Positions 38,211 through 51,055 of a DNA stretch of 64,000 nucleotides are shown piece by piece. The DNA lies in contig JACDQD010000105.1 in NCBI GenBank assembly GCA_019843655.1, forward strand, positions 4,960,001-5,024,000, written 5' to 3'. The stretch is from Lethocerus indicus. Its lineage: Eukaryota; Arthropoda; Insecta; Hemiptera; Belostomatidae. The translations under genes were made by a program, and so were the position numbers. Numbering within the stretch: the stretch's first letter is position 1; every line of letters begins with the position of its first letter. The notes under the pieces are model-generated. The model worked only from the letters and a program-made list of their open reading frames with translations. It had not been told where the DNA came from and did not search any database.

Positions 38211-38598
38211 GCGGTTATCGACTGAAATAATTCTTCGGGGGTGCAAGGGGGTGGAGAGGGGGCGGTGTTCTCTGCGGTCGGTGCGCCACCGCCTCCGCCT
38301 CCGCCGCCGCCTCCGTCGACCGTTCTTCCTGTGTGGCCGGTTTGTCGCGGCCGGTGAAGATTCGGGGACGGTGCCGGTCGAAGTGGCCGTTGGCCGGGCG
38401 GTACGATACTAGGGGGGCGCAGGGTGTCGGGAGTTGGGCTAGGGCAGGAGACCGTTCGTCGGAAGGGCGCAAGCCCCGATCGATAGGGGCGAGGGTTGGC
38501 CGGGAAAGGACAGGTCCCACACGGGCAGAGGAGTTTCCGAGCGCGGGCTGTGCGCCCACAACACGGCCACAACCAGAAATCCCCGTACCCGGATCGTC
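38211..38598 (+). promoter_or_regulatory. bun: CpG-rich internal promoter of bunched
   Basis: An abrupt change to GC-rich, CpG-dense sequence (CCGCCTCCGCCTCCGCCGCC near 38,288) within an AT-rich intron directly precedes a candidate alternative first coding exon. Many overlapping open frames on both strands are a by-product of the base composition. No TATA box was seen; the island extends to about 38,700. Confidence 0.6.
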
Positions 38599-38681
38599 AT
38601 GTCGACCGCCGTCCTCTCCGGCTCTTCGCCGGCAGACGCCACTCTCCACGCCGTCTATCGCTTCATCAAGAACTACGTCGG
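38599..38681 (+). CDS. bun: Candidate alternative first coding exon of bunched (short isoform)
   Basis: ATG at 38,599 opens 27 codons plus 2 nt (beginning MSTAVLSGSSPADATLHAVY, then RFIKNYVG) up to a good donor GTGAGG at 38,682. The exon ends in phase 2, exactly like the long first exon at 31,041, so both could join the same downstream TSC-box exon. TSC22D genes, including fly bunched, are known to use several promoters that give short isoforms. The peptide itself is not one I recognise. The alternative is an unrelated nested gene starting here. Confidence 0.5.
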
Positions 38682-40419
38682 GTGAGGCCTATACGCAGCT
38701 AATGTCCGCCCTTCTCGGCACGCTCTCCGTTTCGATCCCCCGATGCTTTTGCCCTCTGGCCGACTCGCTCGCCCCTCTTACTCGATTCCGGAGTAACACA
38801 CGTTCTATTTTAATCCGGTACGTGAAAGTCCCTTTCCCCCTTTCTCCGCGGTACGCTTTTCCGTACTACTTTTATCGAGTTCCCCGTTTCCGGTAGATAT
38901 CTTTAGGCATTACGATCATCCTTCGATCTTTCAGATACGCGGCGGCCACACTGTCCCCACGAAATTAACTGTATATCTGAATTCCTTTATCTTTTGTTCC
39001 CTCATCTTCGTGCGGCCTTGTGATCGGTGACCTTGTCATAGATCTACTTGACTTTTTATCGAAAAAATACTGTTGTATTCCTGCAAGCTTACATCGCGAA
39101 ATTTGTTAACCTTGCTCCTCGCTCGCTATTTGGAACCCCTTATTAATCGGCCATCCCCCGGAATTCTTGGAGAAAATACATTTAATACATTTTTATGGCC
39201 CTATTGTAATTAATTGGTAGCATTGCTATGGATTTTTGTTAAAAATGGTGCTAATTTTAAAGATGGTGGCCTCGAATACGTGACAGCCGATGACCATGTG
39301 CCGTTAGCAACACGGGGTCTGCTCGGCTTCTACCTGATTTCCGTGCCAGGAAAACCCTTGGCTCTCCATAGGGGTTGCCTATATGGGGAATTTTCATAAC
39401 TGATTGGTAACTCGATTTACCAATATACTTCAATACTCAATTTAAAGGTAGAGGTGTTCCCCTTTACGCATTCGTTTGTGGAGCACTAGACTTCCAGTGG
39501 TTAGAGCGAACTATTTTTATTCGTTAGCTCGATTTGAGTAACATAAAAAAGCGACCGATTTTTTTTTTAATAATATGCCGTTATGATTATGAGAAAACAC
39601 TTACCACCAATCGATACATCATATTTATTGTTATCAGTTAATTGGTTTTTAATAATTTTGATAAATCTCTTATGTAAAACATTCTTTGTATCTCCTTCGA
39701 ATTTTTAATTTTCTTATTTGCTTGTTGTTTCGATGAATTGCTTAAATGTTTTCGAATATTTACAATTTAGTGAATCTATATCATCATTAAGTTGGATAAC
39801 CTATACTCATCGATAAGATGACTAATGATTTTATACAATTGTTGTTACTCATAAAACTTCTTATTAGTACTGTTATTATTATTAATTACTGATTTTCTCG
39901 TGTAATTTTTTAAAATGTACTTATTTGTAGGCTCGTGTCTTGATTATTTTTGTATGGTTTTGGTAATACTTCAGTTGCGAAATATGCTAGTGTTCTTGTT
40001 GGGTTCCTTGTTCAGTGCAAATAAGAACTTAGTTCGTTTGCTGATAATTTTGTCTGTCATCAACAAGGAACTGGAGTATTTTACTCCGAAATGTCGAACA
40101 TCTTGATTTCTTTTTTATAATCTTTTGTCGTTAATGTAGTATTTAATTAAGGCAAATAAGGTTTTAATTTGGTACTTTCAATTTGGATACTTAGATTTCA
40201 TGTATTAATTGCCGTTTGTTTTTTAATTTTTTATACGAGAGCATAATGAGTTTTTCACTAAAAATTGATACTAGGAAGCAAGTAATTGAAAAATTAACAT
40301 TATCACTCGGGATTATCTGAAGAAGTTGATGCAGGGAGTATTATCGGGAATCTCCAGGTTCGTCTTAGGCCTACATAAATACAAATTGCATATCCATGAA
40401 TACAACAAATTAATTGCTT

Positions 40420-40422
<3 letters not shown>

Positions 40423-40478
<56 letters not shown>
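40423..40478. repeat. (TA)28 dinucleotide repeat
   Basis: Perfect alternating TA over 56 bp. It produces spurious Tyr/Ile open frames on both strands. Confidence 0.97.
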
Positions 40479-40483
<5 letters not shown>

Positions 40484-41637
40484 TGCATTCATCCGCATAG
40501 AGAATAGGTAAATGTATTAATTCTGTAATTATTTGCAGGATAATATTTGCGATATTATGGAGGAAGGTAGGGAGGGAGAGAGCGACTTAAATGTGCAGAT
40601 ACAGCGTAGTTGTCGAGGACGAGTCCACGCTAGTGGACCCACCCTTTCGACCTCTTGAGGACGGCTGCATAAGTTTCTAACTTCATTAGGATTTTTGTTT
40701 TATTTCATGAGTCATTCGTGTCTTTGTCTCTAGCCTTTCCCAGCGCCATTGTCTTTAACATCATAAAATTTTAAGATATAATTTTATATATAAGGGGTTT
40801 GTCAAATTTGTTCTGAAGAATTTGCGCTTATATTCTGTGCTGTTGTTACTAATTTAACACTCCGCCCTAATGCCGGCCCATTTGTTTAACTTGAAGGTAT
40901 CAGGGATCAGATAGTGTACCTATTGCAAGCAAGGTCTGAACTATTGTGCAGAATAGTATGCATCACGCGAGGCTCCCTGATTGGGGAATTTACTGAATCA
41001 TCACTCTTGCTTTCAAGGCTTTTTTCTATTTGGTCTTAAAACGGGATTTAAATTGGAAGTTCACTTATTCTTCTTCCCTTTTTAACATTTGTTCAAAATG
41101 TATTGTAGCCAATGATTGAATTTCACTGCAATTTATAGACTGGTGAAAAATTTCGTAGTCAATTAATCTGAGGCAATATCTCAGATGGCAGATCACCGGG
41201 AGATTATAAAGGGATAACGCAGGATCGAGACAACTGTTCTGGGCGACATTTTTTATCCTCATATACATGTTAAGTGGGCTAGATGACTAATAATAAATGG
41301 AGTACATTAGAAGAAATGGAGACTAATTTTTGGTCCCAAGTTGTAGTTAAATGTCCCTTCATGAGTATACACAAGATCAATCCACTTTTATGGTTTCTTT
41401 TCGCTTTCTTCCCCATTCGAGATAGTTGACCCTTCTTCAGTCAATTTTATTTAGTTCACTATTGAAATGATCCGTTGAAAACAACTTCATTCTGTAGTGG
41501 TCCGATTACAAGATTGAATTAAACTGGAAAAAATAAGTCTTTTTTCTGAGATAGCTCTTGTAATTTTTAATTCAGACACGTATATTCTATTTATAAATTA
41601 GTCGTCCGGTCATTCAACAGCCGGTCATGGGCGGTTC

Positions 41638-41655
41638 TTACGTCATCTGACGTCA
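41638..41655. promoter_or_regulatory. Tandem CRE motifs
   Basis: TTACGTCA at 41,638-41,645 and the full palindrome TGACGTCA at 41,648-41,655 lie 2 bp apart in a short GC-richer stretch. TGACGTCA is the binding consensus of CREB/ATF bZIP factors. Function in this intron is inferred only. Confidence 0.4.
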
Positions 41656-43649
41656 TGTGGGCCTTTTTTGTGCATGTTTATGTTCTAATTAAGTATTATG
41701 CTGTTTGTTTGAACTATGGCTTGTATTCGGGTATTCTTCTGCGTTCATAGTAGAGTTCTGCTTATTAAATCGAATATATATAATTCATTTGAGTTATTCG
41801 GGAAATTATTTTTTTAACTAGGAAAGTGGACAACATTTTCTTAAAATTTATGTTCACTCTACATTTGTAATGTGCTTAGAATTGATTTTCTAATAAAGGA
41901 ATACTGTCCGTATATACGTATATACACGTTGAAATAACCGAACTAGCTTAACTTTTCGGAACTCACCAACACGACGATGAGCTGAATAGCAGAGAGTATT
42001 GTGTAGTTATTCGAAAAGAAAATCAAAGCAGTCTTAACATGTTGATATAATTGATACTCATTTTCGTTGCCAGTATTGAATACATAAAAAAGTAACTACT
42101 TCTGTCAATTGAATGTCCTGTATAAGTAGGAAGCTAGTAAATCAGGATCTGTTTGTTATATTTAACAGCGGATGTGAGGCAGCGGCAGGATCCGCTTTAA
42201 ATATTTCTGGGGGGTGGAATTAATCAGGACCTTCCTTGGCTTTACCTCCCTACATTCCTCTAGGAGTAGAATAAATATTCTTTTGATTAGCTCTGTGATT
42301 CTTGTAAGATTTCTTGTCTTTAATGTTGAATTGTTTAAAATGGTTTGTACGTTTGGATTTGAGTGCTTTAAATTATGCCAAACTGATTTGTAGTTTATTA
42401 CCGCTCAGGAATAGGCCCGTGTTCTGTTACCTATGGATGTCCGAAAGCTCAAGTTCGAAAATAAAACCACCACTCGCTTCAAATTGATCGGCTCTTGGAG
42501 GTCTTGTTCTGAATAACCCGTCTAAAATATTCAGCGGTTTACTCTAGAAACGGGGTTTGCGATACGTCCCTCACTACTCGTTCCCTTCTTCTGCCGGTTT
42601 AGTACGAATTTTTATTGCACTTCGAAAGGCCATAAATACATGTCCTCGATTGTTCCCTAATTGTATAGAAGGTTGATAATTTCTTGTGGGGTCATATGAG
42701 CCCTAGTTTCAGTTTGTCGATAGTGGCCATAGGAGGAATGTACAACGCGCAGTGGGGCCGGACATTCGTCTCCATTCCCGACGTTTCCGGCGTTTTTTAT
42801 CCGGTCTGGAATGCCCGGTCCGCATTGGAAAGGAATTTCGCGAGCAGTGTTTGGTACCTTACCAATTTCGGTGTAATGTTATTATTATAATATGGATAAA
42901 ATGGGTAGGCAATTAAACAAACAATGAACTGAAATGCTATTGTCGCGCCTGAAAAAAGAGTATTTATATTATATTTTGCCTAACAGGATTTGTTTCCTTC
43001 GGTGGCGTATGTTTTACTTAATAGTGCTCTTTAAATATGAAGTATAAAAATTTACATATACACATATACTTTCATTGTTTTAGCCAATAAACTATGGATT
43101 TAATTCACCTCTAATCCATTTTATAGCGAATTTGTGGGTCCCAATGTTACTAACGAATATAAGCTTGTAGACCTTCAATATTGGCTGCAAGTTGCTATTT
43201 TTTTATTTATATGTCAAATAATATTCCGCGGATTTCGAGTGTTTCTGTCTCCTCTCTCTGGTTTGGTCTTTTGCTAGAACGGTTTCGGCTGCTCGCCATC
43301 TTCAGTAGCGGTGTTAGTCACTTTGGCACTTAGGATGTTTTTTGGGCCTTCTCATTGCCCTGTCACTGTCACTTGTGCTGTGGTGCTCGTCTTGTTATTG
43401 GGTTTTTGGGGGATGTTGTTTGTCTTATTTGGGGTGGGAGGGATTTTGTTAATCGACTTAAGTCTTTGTCGGATTATCGGTCAAATATATATTTGATCAC
43501 ATAACTGGTCATAACTATTAGTTTCTGACTTCCAAATTTACGATAGGAAACCTATCTGGTATTGTGTATTTACGATCATAAACGTTTTCCTGTTGATCCA
43601 AAATTTATTGAAAAATATTTGTTTTTACTAATCTAGTTAATCGATGGAA

Positions 43650-44205
43650 GTGCACCCAACGAACTTTAGTTAAGTACATTTCCGCACCACACTCAGGGGG
43701 GCGCTAGTTTATCGGTGCAGGTGCACCAAACGAACTTTAGTTGAGTACATTTCCGCACCACACTCAGGGGGGCGCTAGTTTATCGGTGCAGGTGCACCAA
43801 ACGAACTTTAGTTGAGTACATTTCCACACCACACTCAGGGGGGCGCTAGTTTATCGGTGCAGGTGCACAAACGAATTTTAATTAAGTACATTTCCGCACC
43901 ACACTCAGGGGCGCTAGTTTATCGGTGCAGGTGCACCAAACGAACTTTAGTTAAGTACATTTCCGCACCACACTCAGGGGGGCGCTAGTTTATCGGTAGA
44001 AGTGCACCAAACGAACTTTAGTTGAGTACATTTCCGCACCACACTTAGGGGGGCGCTAATTTATCGGTGGAAGTGCACCGAACGAATTTTAGTTGAGTAC
44101 ATTTCCACACCACACTCAGGGGGGCGCTAATTTATCGGTGGAAGTGCACCGAACGAATTTTAGTTGAGTACATTTCCGCACCACACTCAGGGGGGCGCTA
44201 GTTTA
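43650..44205. repeat. Minisatellite, eight units of 71 bp
   Basis: Units begin with GTGCACC at 43,650, 43,721, 43,792, 43,863, 43,931, 44,002, 44,073 and 44,144. The spacing is 71 bp except for one 68-bp unit, and the last unit is cut at GCGCTAGTTTA. Each unit contains CCACACTCAGGGGGGCGCTA, with six Gs in seven units and four in the unit at 43,863. Junctions in units 2-5 carry CAGGTG E-box sequences. Units are highly similar, so the array is young or homogenised. Not a CRISPR array: there are no separate spacers. Confidence 0.97.
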
Positions 44206-45720
44206 AAAAGCAGAAAATAAGTTAAATCGAATTTTAAGCACCTCAGATTATTTTTAACAAAATCATTTTAAGCGGACAGTAAAATTAGAAATTGTTCAGA
44301 TTCGATATTATAAAACTACCGGGAAAATATCGTTTTTCCCAATAAAGTTTTGAATATTTTGAGTCTGGTGGGTGGGTGGTTAGAAACGCCTCTGGCAGGG
44401 GAACACAAAAAGCGCTCGTCCGGCACCCAATCAATAGTTAAGTCTGTGGCAGGTCCTTCACCACGGTTTGGCCCTTAACTGAAGGACGCTATCCAGCCTT
44501 TACGGTAACAGTGACCCCAGATGAAAAATCTCCTTCTTGCGAAAAATAAATCTTTATATTGATTCGGGCCGACCGTTTAATTTGCTAATGGCCCACGTGA
44601 TTCATCCTATAGGTGAACCTTTCTCGAGCTTCGCGCCATCCGAGTGGGCGACACGATTTATTCTCACCTCATTTATAGCTGACGACGCAAATTTTTCAAA
44701 ATATCATTATTCAACATTGTATTAAGAAATAATTTCTCGTATTATTATGGGCTATAGTTTTAGAAATAAATTATACTAAGCGCCAGCTGAAAAGACTTAC
44801 GTATTATAATACGATCCCCCTCTTATCGTCTTACCATGTCCCAACAGACCATGTCCGTCACAAACTGATTATGAATATGTATATTTATTTTGCTTCGAAA
44901 TCCTTGAAATTCTTCCGATGGCACTTATAACGTATTTGGCATGACATGTACCGCAAAGACGGCCTCGATTAATCTCTTCCTCTTGGCCTTAAGTAAGAAA
45001 GAAAATCGTCTCCTTGGCACAATTAGAACATATGTTCGGTATAAATTATCGTTTCCTCTTTATTATTTGTACTGGTTAATTAGGTGTGGGCACTTTCTCG
45101 TCTGGTAGGCGTTCTCTCCAGTCCTCTTGCTCTTATGTCGAGTCGAGGTCTCCATTTAAAGATATTTAAAAAACGGAACACAAGAAAAAGTTTTTGCACG
45201 GTTATAATTTAGCCTGCGAAAAAAATAAAATCGATTTGAACTTCCTGCATATTCCTCTTATTTGTATTTAAGGAGTAATTTTCAACATCGACTTACTAGC
45301 TTATGTGTTTCAAATTAGTTTTCTTATAAGTTCGCATTTTAAAAGTTCTTGAACAGTGAAAGTGGTCCTTTCAGTCATTGTAGGTTGATGGTTAATAAAA
45401 ACTTGAGAAATAATTGATTTATAATCATACTCGGCAGGATCGCCACCCTTTGTGAATGGGTTATTTGAACTGTCGCTACCGACAGTCGTAAGTTTATTCC
45501 GACACCTATAAGGAATGAAATTTAAATGTAGGTTTTCATTTAGCGCCTTGTATAAGGCTTGTTTTCAAGAGCATTTCATCCGAAATATGAAATCACTATC
45601 GAGCTCGAAATGAGCACGGCCAACCTCGGAATGACTTGGCAGTTGAGCGGTGATGGGATGAATAAAACGAGAGTAAATGGGGCCATACTCGGGTTAAATG
45701 AGTGGGTCTAAAGCCGGTTA
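44206..45720 (+). other. Bunched intron between the minisatellite and the TATA-bearing segment
   Basis: AT-rich intron with moderately GC-rich patches (about 44,365-44,520). No gene, element or RNA was recognised. Confidence 0.55.
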
Positions 45721-45725
45721 TGGCT

Positions 45726-46005
45726 TATATAAAGCTTTAAGGGCCGGTAGTAGCTAGACGGCGGTTGCTAGCTAGCCTTCTGCCGGCGGTAGTATGGAAC
45801 TTGACATTGCAGTTGTGAAGTGCTAGTGGTAGGAGGAGAGGGGCAGGGGCCTTTAGTTTAGCAAGGGCGGCTCAATACCTTCGCCGGCCGGGACCTTGCA
45901 GTCGCGGCACCGGCCTTTTTATTTGCATTAACCTCTGTGAGTTTTACTACGTGCTCGAGTCCGGCCACCGCTCGGGCCCACAATTGCTATGCCTCACATT
46001 GCTAG
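45726..46005 (+). promoter_or_regulatory. bun: Candidate further bunched promoter with TATA box
   Basis: TATATAAA at 45,726-45,733 is followed by about 200 bp of GC-rich sequence, which is the expected arrangement for a focused promoter. Downstream, ATG at 45,793 opens a 10-codon frame. ATG at 45,989 gives MPHIA up to a weak GT donor at 46,006, which would again be phase 2. Such short signals occur by chance, so only the promoter-like composition is moderately persuasive. Confidence 0.3.
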
Positions 46006-48374
46006 GTCCTCTGTCAACCTCGTTTTATCTACAGCCCATCTCCATGTCGCGGAGAGCAACGTACAACTCATACAGATGGTACGATGTAATGATCTTTTCA
46101 TGTTATTATTTCTCTTTATTGTGCAATACTCTCATTTCGCTTTATTTTACGATAAGTAAATTAATTCTGTTTTTTATCGGCGCTTCTTGTCCTACTCTAC
46201 TATTAACATTTTCGCGCTTTTCAACTTTTACTACATCATTTATTATTAACTTTCGGTTCATTGCAAAAACAGATTTAACTTATTTTTGTATTAAAATACG
46301 TTGTCATTTCAATTTCCACCTAACGAAACCTTCAAATTCTAACTAGCTGAAAACTAGCTGTTTTTCCAGTCTTCCCATTTTGACCTGATCCTTTCATTCT
46401 TCTAAAATGTTGAAATGAAGTTCCTGTCCGTTCATTAATTACTCGAAACGCTTTCAGGCATGTCAAAAGTGATAATTAGTCTGTTCGAGATATGCTTTAC
46501 CACTTGGAGCAATACTATCGCCTTGGAGGCTGGAAGTATTGTTGTTCGTTGCATGGTAATGACCAGACGCTAATGTAATTTAAGCTCGGCGATGTACACG
46601 TGTGTGCCATCTCCGTATTTGACAGTTTCTATTCAAGACTCCATTTGACCTGGACTGGATAAATACGTTTGCTTAATGGGGCGTTTGAGTCGAAGTCGTC
46701 AGTTCTTTAATTAGTTGGATCATTCGATTTTTTTTCGAACCCGCATTAGTATAACAGCAATGTTTCTTGCCATTTTGACCAATTTCCTTAGGTTGTCGTC
46801 ACTTCTATGCTCACTAATGGGTTTGTTTAGTTTACTTCCTTATATTATATTAGTCCGATAAATAAATAATTTATTGTTGACACATACTGTAAAACGATTG
46901 GAGCATCACTACAATTCTGGTTTAACGAAGTAAATGTTTTGTTGAAATTTTACATCTAATGACAACTGTGTTTTGCGTTATGAAAAAAATAAATTGAATC
47001 AGAAAATATAAATAAATCGTACCGTTTTTTGTTTCGTGGCATGCCTATATTGTCCTTCTAAATTTCTAATAATTTGACGGTTCTATTAAATTATAAATAG
47101 TACTTCGTAATTCGTACTTAACTGATTTTATCGCCGTGTGTCATTAGTGCTTCCACTAAAATGATCCTATCGCGTGATTTATGAAAATAAGCACCGACAT
47201 TAGCCCGAATAAACTTGACAAATATCACCGCCGTCGGTTTCAAACGATGAGGAACAATTCCCATCTACCTAGCGGTCGCGGGTTCGCTAATGGACATGCT
47301 GGATCGCGATAACGGACCCCCAGCAGTTGAATCGTGGCGTAGTGCTCACGAGCCAGAAAAAAGGCTTTTTTTACTCTATTTAAAAAGGCTTTCACTTTCG
47401 CCTTCCTCGGGGTATTAATTGTTCTCTTGTCCGTTAAATTCTTTTCGACTCGGCATGTCGCTTTTGTTCTTGCGACCCGGTAATATCGGAGTGCATAATA
47501 TATCTGTCGAACTCATAGCCAGTAGTCGTCATTTTTTCAAGAACCACTGTGCGGCCGCGAAAAAACTTATGCTTGGAACACGAACTTTCACAACTTGGTG
47601 AAAGTATAGTTTCGTGAATAATTTATTTCCATTTTAGATTTGTTTTAGCTGCAGCACCGGTTCGAAAGCAATAAATATGTCTTGACACTGTTTAATTTCA
47701 ATAATATTTTTTAATGTAAATTGATAATGGTTGTCCAGTGGCTTGTCTTTTCCCAAGGTTGATTTCGTTACCTGTAATCAAAGCACGTCCATTACAAGTC
47801 AAAGTTTGTAATTTTTACATTGGCTATACAACCTATTTGAGTGTTTTGATTCGTGTTGTTATAATTATGAAAATATTGTTTCAACTTATAAAACCAAAAT
47901 AGGTGGGAATGTATAATGGTGGCATGTTTCCTTATCGTTACTGCGAACGTCGAATTAATTGTTTCTAAAATGTGTATGTCGAAATGTGGATTTTTCGTAT
48001 TTTTGTTTGAATTGTGTCTCAAACTATCGAAATTCCCTACTGAATTCTCTGTATTCCTCGGCCGTAATTCGCAATACCGAAATTTGTTCTCGCGAAATTG
48101 GCCTTATTGGGGAAACCGTCGAAGTGCGTTCGATTACCCCCATTCTGTTGACCAGTGAGCTGCGGGGATTGTTCCCGTTTCACCTAATACTACATAATAT
48201 GGATTGTGCAATGAAGGCTCCGGGACTGGCCGGCGACCAAAATCGTGGAATTGGAGACGTCGGTTGATTGTTCCTTTGCACAAGAGGGGTTTCAGCCCCC
48301 ATCCCACGTAACGCACCCATTTCTCTTTTTTTTCTGGGAGGGGGCACGGGTCAACAGAGGTCATCTCTCCCTCT

Positions 48375-48446
<72 letters not shown>

Positions 48447-51055
48447 AGATTAATCCAATTTGAATAATCCATATACTGAGTAATGAGAAATAAATCTCCA
48501 TCTAATGGTAAAGGCTTATAATGTTATTGAAAATTTTGTGATGTTTTCATTTGTATGAGACTGTGACACGTGGAATTAGAAAATATTGCATTTCTTTCAA
48601 TGCGTTTCACTGCCATGAAATGAGATCCGTACAAAAAAATTTTAAAGACATGGGAATACGAAATTAGTGCCTGTTGATTCTACGGTTGCTAATGGTGGAA
48701 AATATTAATAGTTTCAAGGGGAGTAACGTTTGGAAGAGCTCGTGTTTTCTGAAATCACTCCTGGGGAAGGGATGTTTTTGAGCTCGTGGTGCCGGCAGAG
48801 CTGCGTGGGGGAGCTATTGGAGGAAAAGCCCAAGTATCGATTTTAACGCGGCAGCTTTAAATGCTGCAGTCCTTCATCGCACGGAAACCTAACCTAGGTG
48901 TCGGCGTGAAAATGATTACGCGTTCTAATTTCTCTTTTCTTATAACTTATAATCATTTATTACTTATTAAACCCAAGGAATATTATTTGTTATAATGTTA
49001 GTTTATTTATTAAAATATTTTCTTTTTATGTACTTTACAGTTTTTATTTATTTTTCATCTATTTTCTTGTAGGCTTGGGTTTTTATTAGGACATCTGAAA
49101 TTAAAATTAAATTAAAATCAATAAAACACCGTACTTGAACGGTTTTAATGTTCAAACGAATAAGTAAATTGTAAACCGTTCAATGAAACGTTGTCCGAAT
49201 AAATAATTGAATCAATAACAGTTTGACAATAATAATTCGAATATTAAATAATCATCTGAGTGAAATACATTCTTGAAAGTCAATTAACTAGCGGCCGCCG
49301 AGTGTCTTACTGTAATCCCTGTTTGCCCCAGTTGGCGGATAATATCTTATTGCTGTCCGCTTGTCGGGAATGAGCAACTGTGCAATTGTGATTAATTACG
49401 GTGTTTTGTTTCACATAGGACCGTCACTGAGCCCCGGGCGGCCTTCGCAAATTTTGTTTGCGTCACAATTTCCCCTGGCTCTAATGCAGACTTACGCAGC
49501 CTTCCGTGGGGAGAGCGGAAATTTAGGAGAGTCTAAAATTTAAAGGCCTAAAAGACCAGAAGGGATTCCATTCTGACAGAATGCCTTCTGGATGGCGATA
49601 TTGAATGGCGCGAAGTTGAAACTTCCCTATCGTAGAACATAATAAATGAGACGAGAAAAGCAAATCACACTAGGAATTATGTATGCACCTTGCAGGTTAA
49701 GCTAGAATACATTTGATATTTCCCATACATTAAAAATTATATGACTTTTTTCTCATATCTTTCTCGTATATTACGACTGGGAGGCAAATACAGTTTTCAT
49801 TGGCCCTGGTCACCTTCCTCTCACTTGCAGCCCTACTTAATTACTTGAGATGCACTATTTGTGAACCATTGAAAAAAGTGTTGTTGAACGGCCAAATTCG
49901 CTGGCCAAATTTATGCACTTGGATGATATTTTGAGAATTTCGATTTGGGCCGGATTTGTTGTTGGGAAATCTGTGCGTGGTCATTTCTTTCATATGAGAT
50001 TATAGGATTGATAACTTTTTTCATTGGAATAATGAGATAATTTTCATTTCTATCTTCTGTTACATCTCGCTCGTTTTGTCATTCGCTTGAAATAATTTTC
50101 ATTATCTTGTAAATTGTTGGAGATTGATACTGTGCCAATTTGGTCTGTAGTAAAGGCACCGTGAATAAATCACTCCTTATTAGGAAATATCCTTTTGCAG
50201 GTATTTACAGTAATATAGATTATTAGTGGCATTATCGATAAAAATCAAAATCCTACTGAATCAGACTGCTGCTGAATTCATCAATTCCACATTCGGGGTA
50301 AGGATTTCTGGCGCCCTTAATTTTGAAATCCGTCAGGCGAGTTCTATCGATCGTTAATATTCCGATAATATTTGCTCTGCCAGTTAAAATGTAAGCGAAT
50401 CTATATATATTTAAAAGATAACTTAACATTAGGTGTTGTTTTCAGCCTTGAGTAAAATCTAGAGGTTTTCAGCATGGGTTAATCTACGTTTGTTACACCA
50501 TTGATACGCGTTTGGTACATCTGTATCTGTTCTCATTACATTCATTTCTAAATTCGTCTAAGAATTTCTAATTATCATAGCGTGAAAACTCCGAGATATA
50601 TAAAACAGATACTATGCATATTGTCGCAGAAGGACTGCGGTAGTTGTAAAAATAGGTCACTTCTCAGAAAGTATCAGGGCCAAAAGAGAGTAAACTTGTA
50701 AATCTTTTTGATTCGACAAAGCTTTTAGTTATCGCTGTTCTACAATTCAGTTTCCGAAAATAATTCACTCTTGGTGAAAACCATTACCTCTGAACACTTT
50801 TCCTATTTCTTGTTCCTGTGTCGTTTTCGCAGTTGATCGTTACCCACTTTCTAAAATACAAATTGTACTTAGCCGCACGTTTTATGTATTTTACATTGGA
50901 ATTGAGTTTATTAACAAAATGAATAATTTTGAATATCTTTTTTGTGGTCAAAAAGGCACAGCTAATTATGAATTCTGTTTGTTTAGTTTAATTTAACGCA
51001 ACTTCAAGTCTCAAGAAATCCAATTATTTTATACTTATATTAGGAGCGAACCAAA
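46006..51055 (+). other. Bunched intron, AT-rich segment
   Basis: Contains a (TC)n tract at 48,379. Frames at 45,951 and around 47,916-48,267 have no domain support. No mobile element was recognised. Confidence 0.55.
48379..48444. repeat. (TC)33 dinucleotide repeat
   Basis: Near-perfect TC (GA on the minus strand) over 66 bp, preceded by a T/C-rich lead-in. GA repeats are binding substrate for GAGA-type factors in insects. It also creates spurious Leu-Ser and Arg-Glu open frames. Confidence 0.95.

Larger units (their letters stand above)
38682..43645 (+). other. Bunched intron, segment after the CpG island
   Basis: Mostly AT-rich. It holds a (TA)n tract and a CRE pair, listed separately. 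The open frames at 39,214, 39,915 and 42,684 lack domains, splice logic or family resemblance. Nothing else is supported. Confidence 0.6.

Noticed and set aside
38162..38896. Several long overlapping frames on both strands in the CpG island (up to 187 codons)
   Set aside because: GC-rich DNA lacks stop codons. The frames contradict each other and show only Pro/Arg/Gly-rich compositional peptides.
43650..44205. CRISPR-like regular spacing
   Set aside because: The repeat occupies the whole 71-bp period with no variable spacers, and the DNA is eukaryotic; it is a minisatellite.
48134..48472. 112-codon minus-strand frame with an Arg-Glu run
   Set aside because: Product of the (TC)n microsatellite; no domain on either side.
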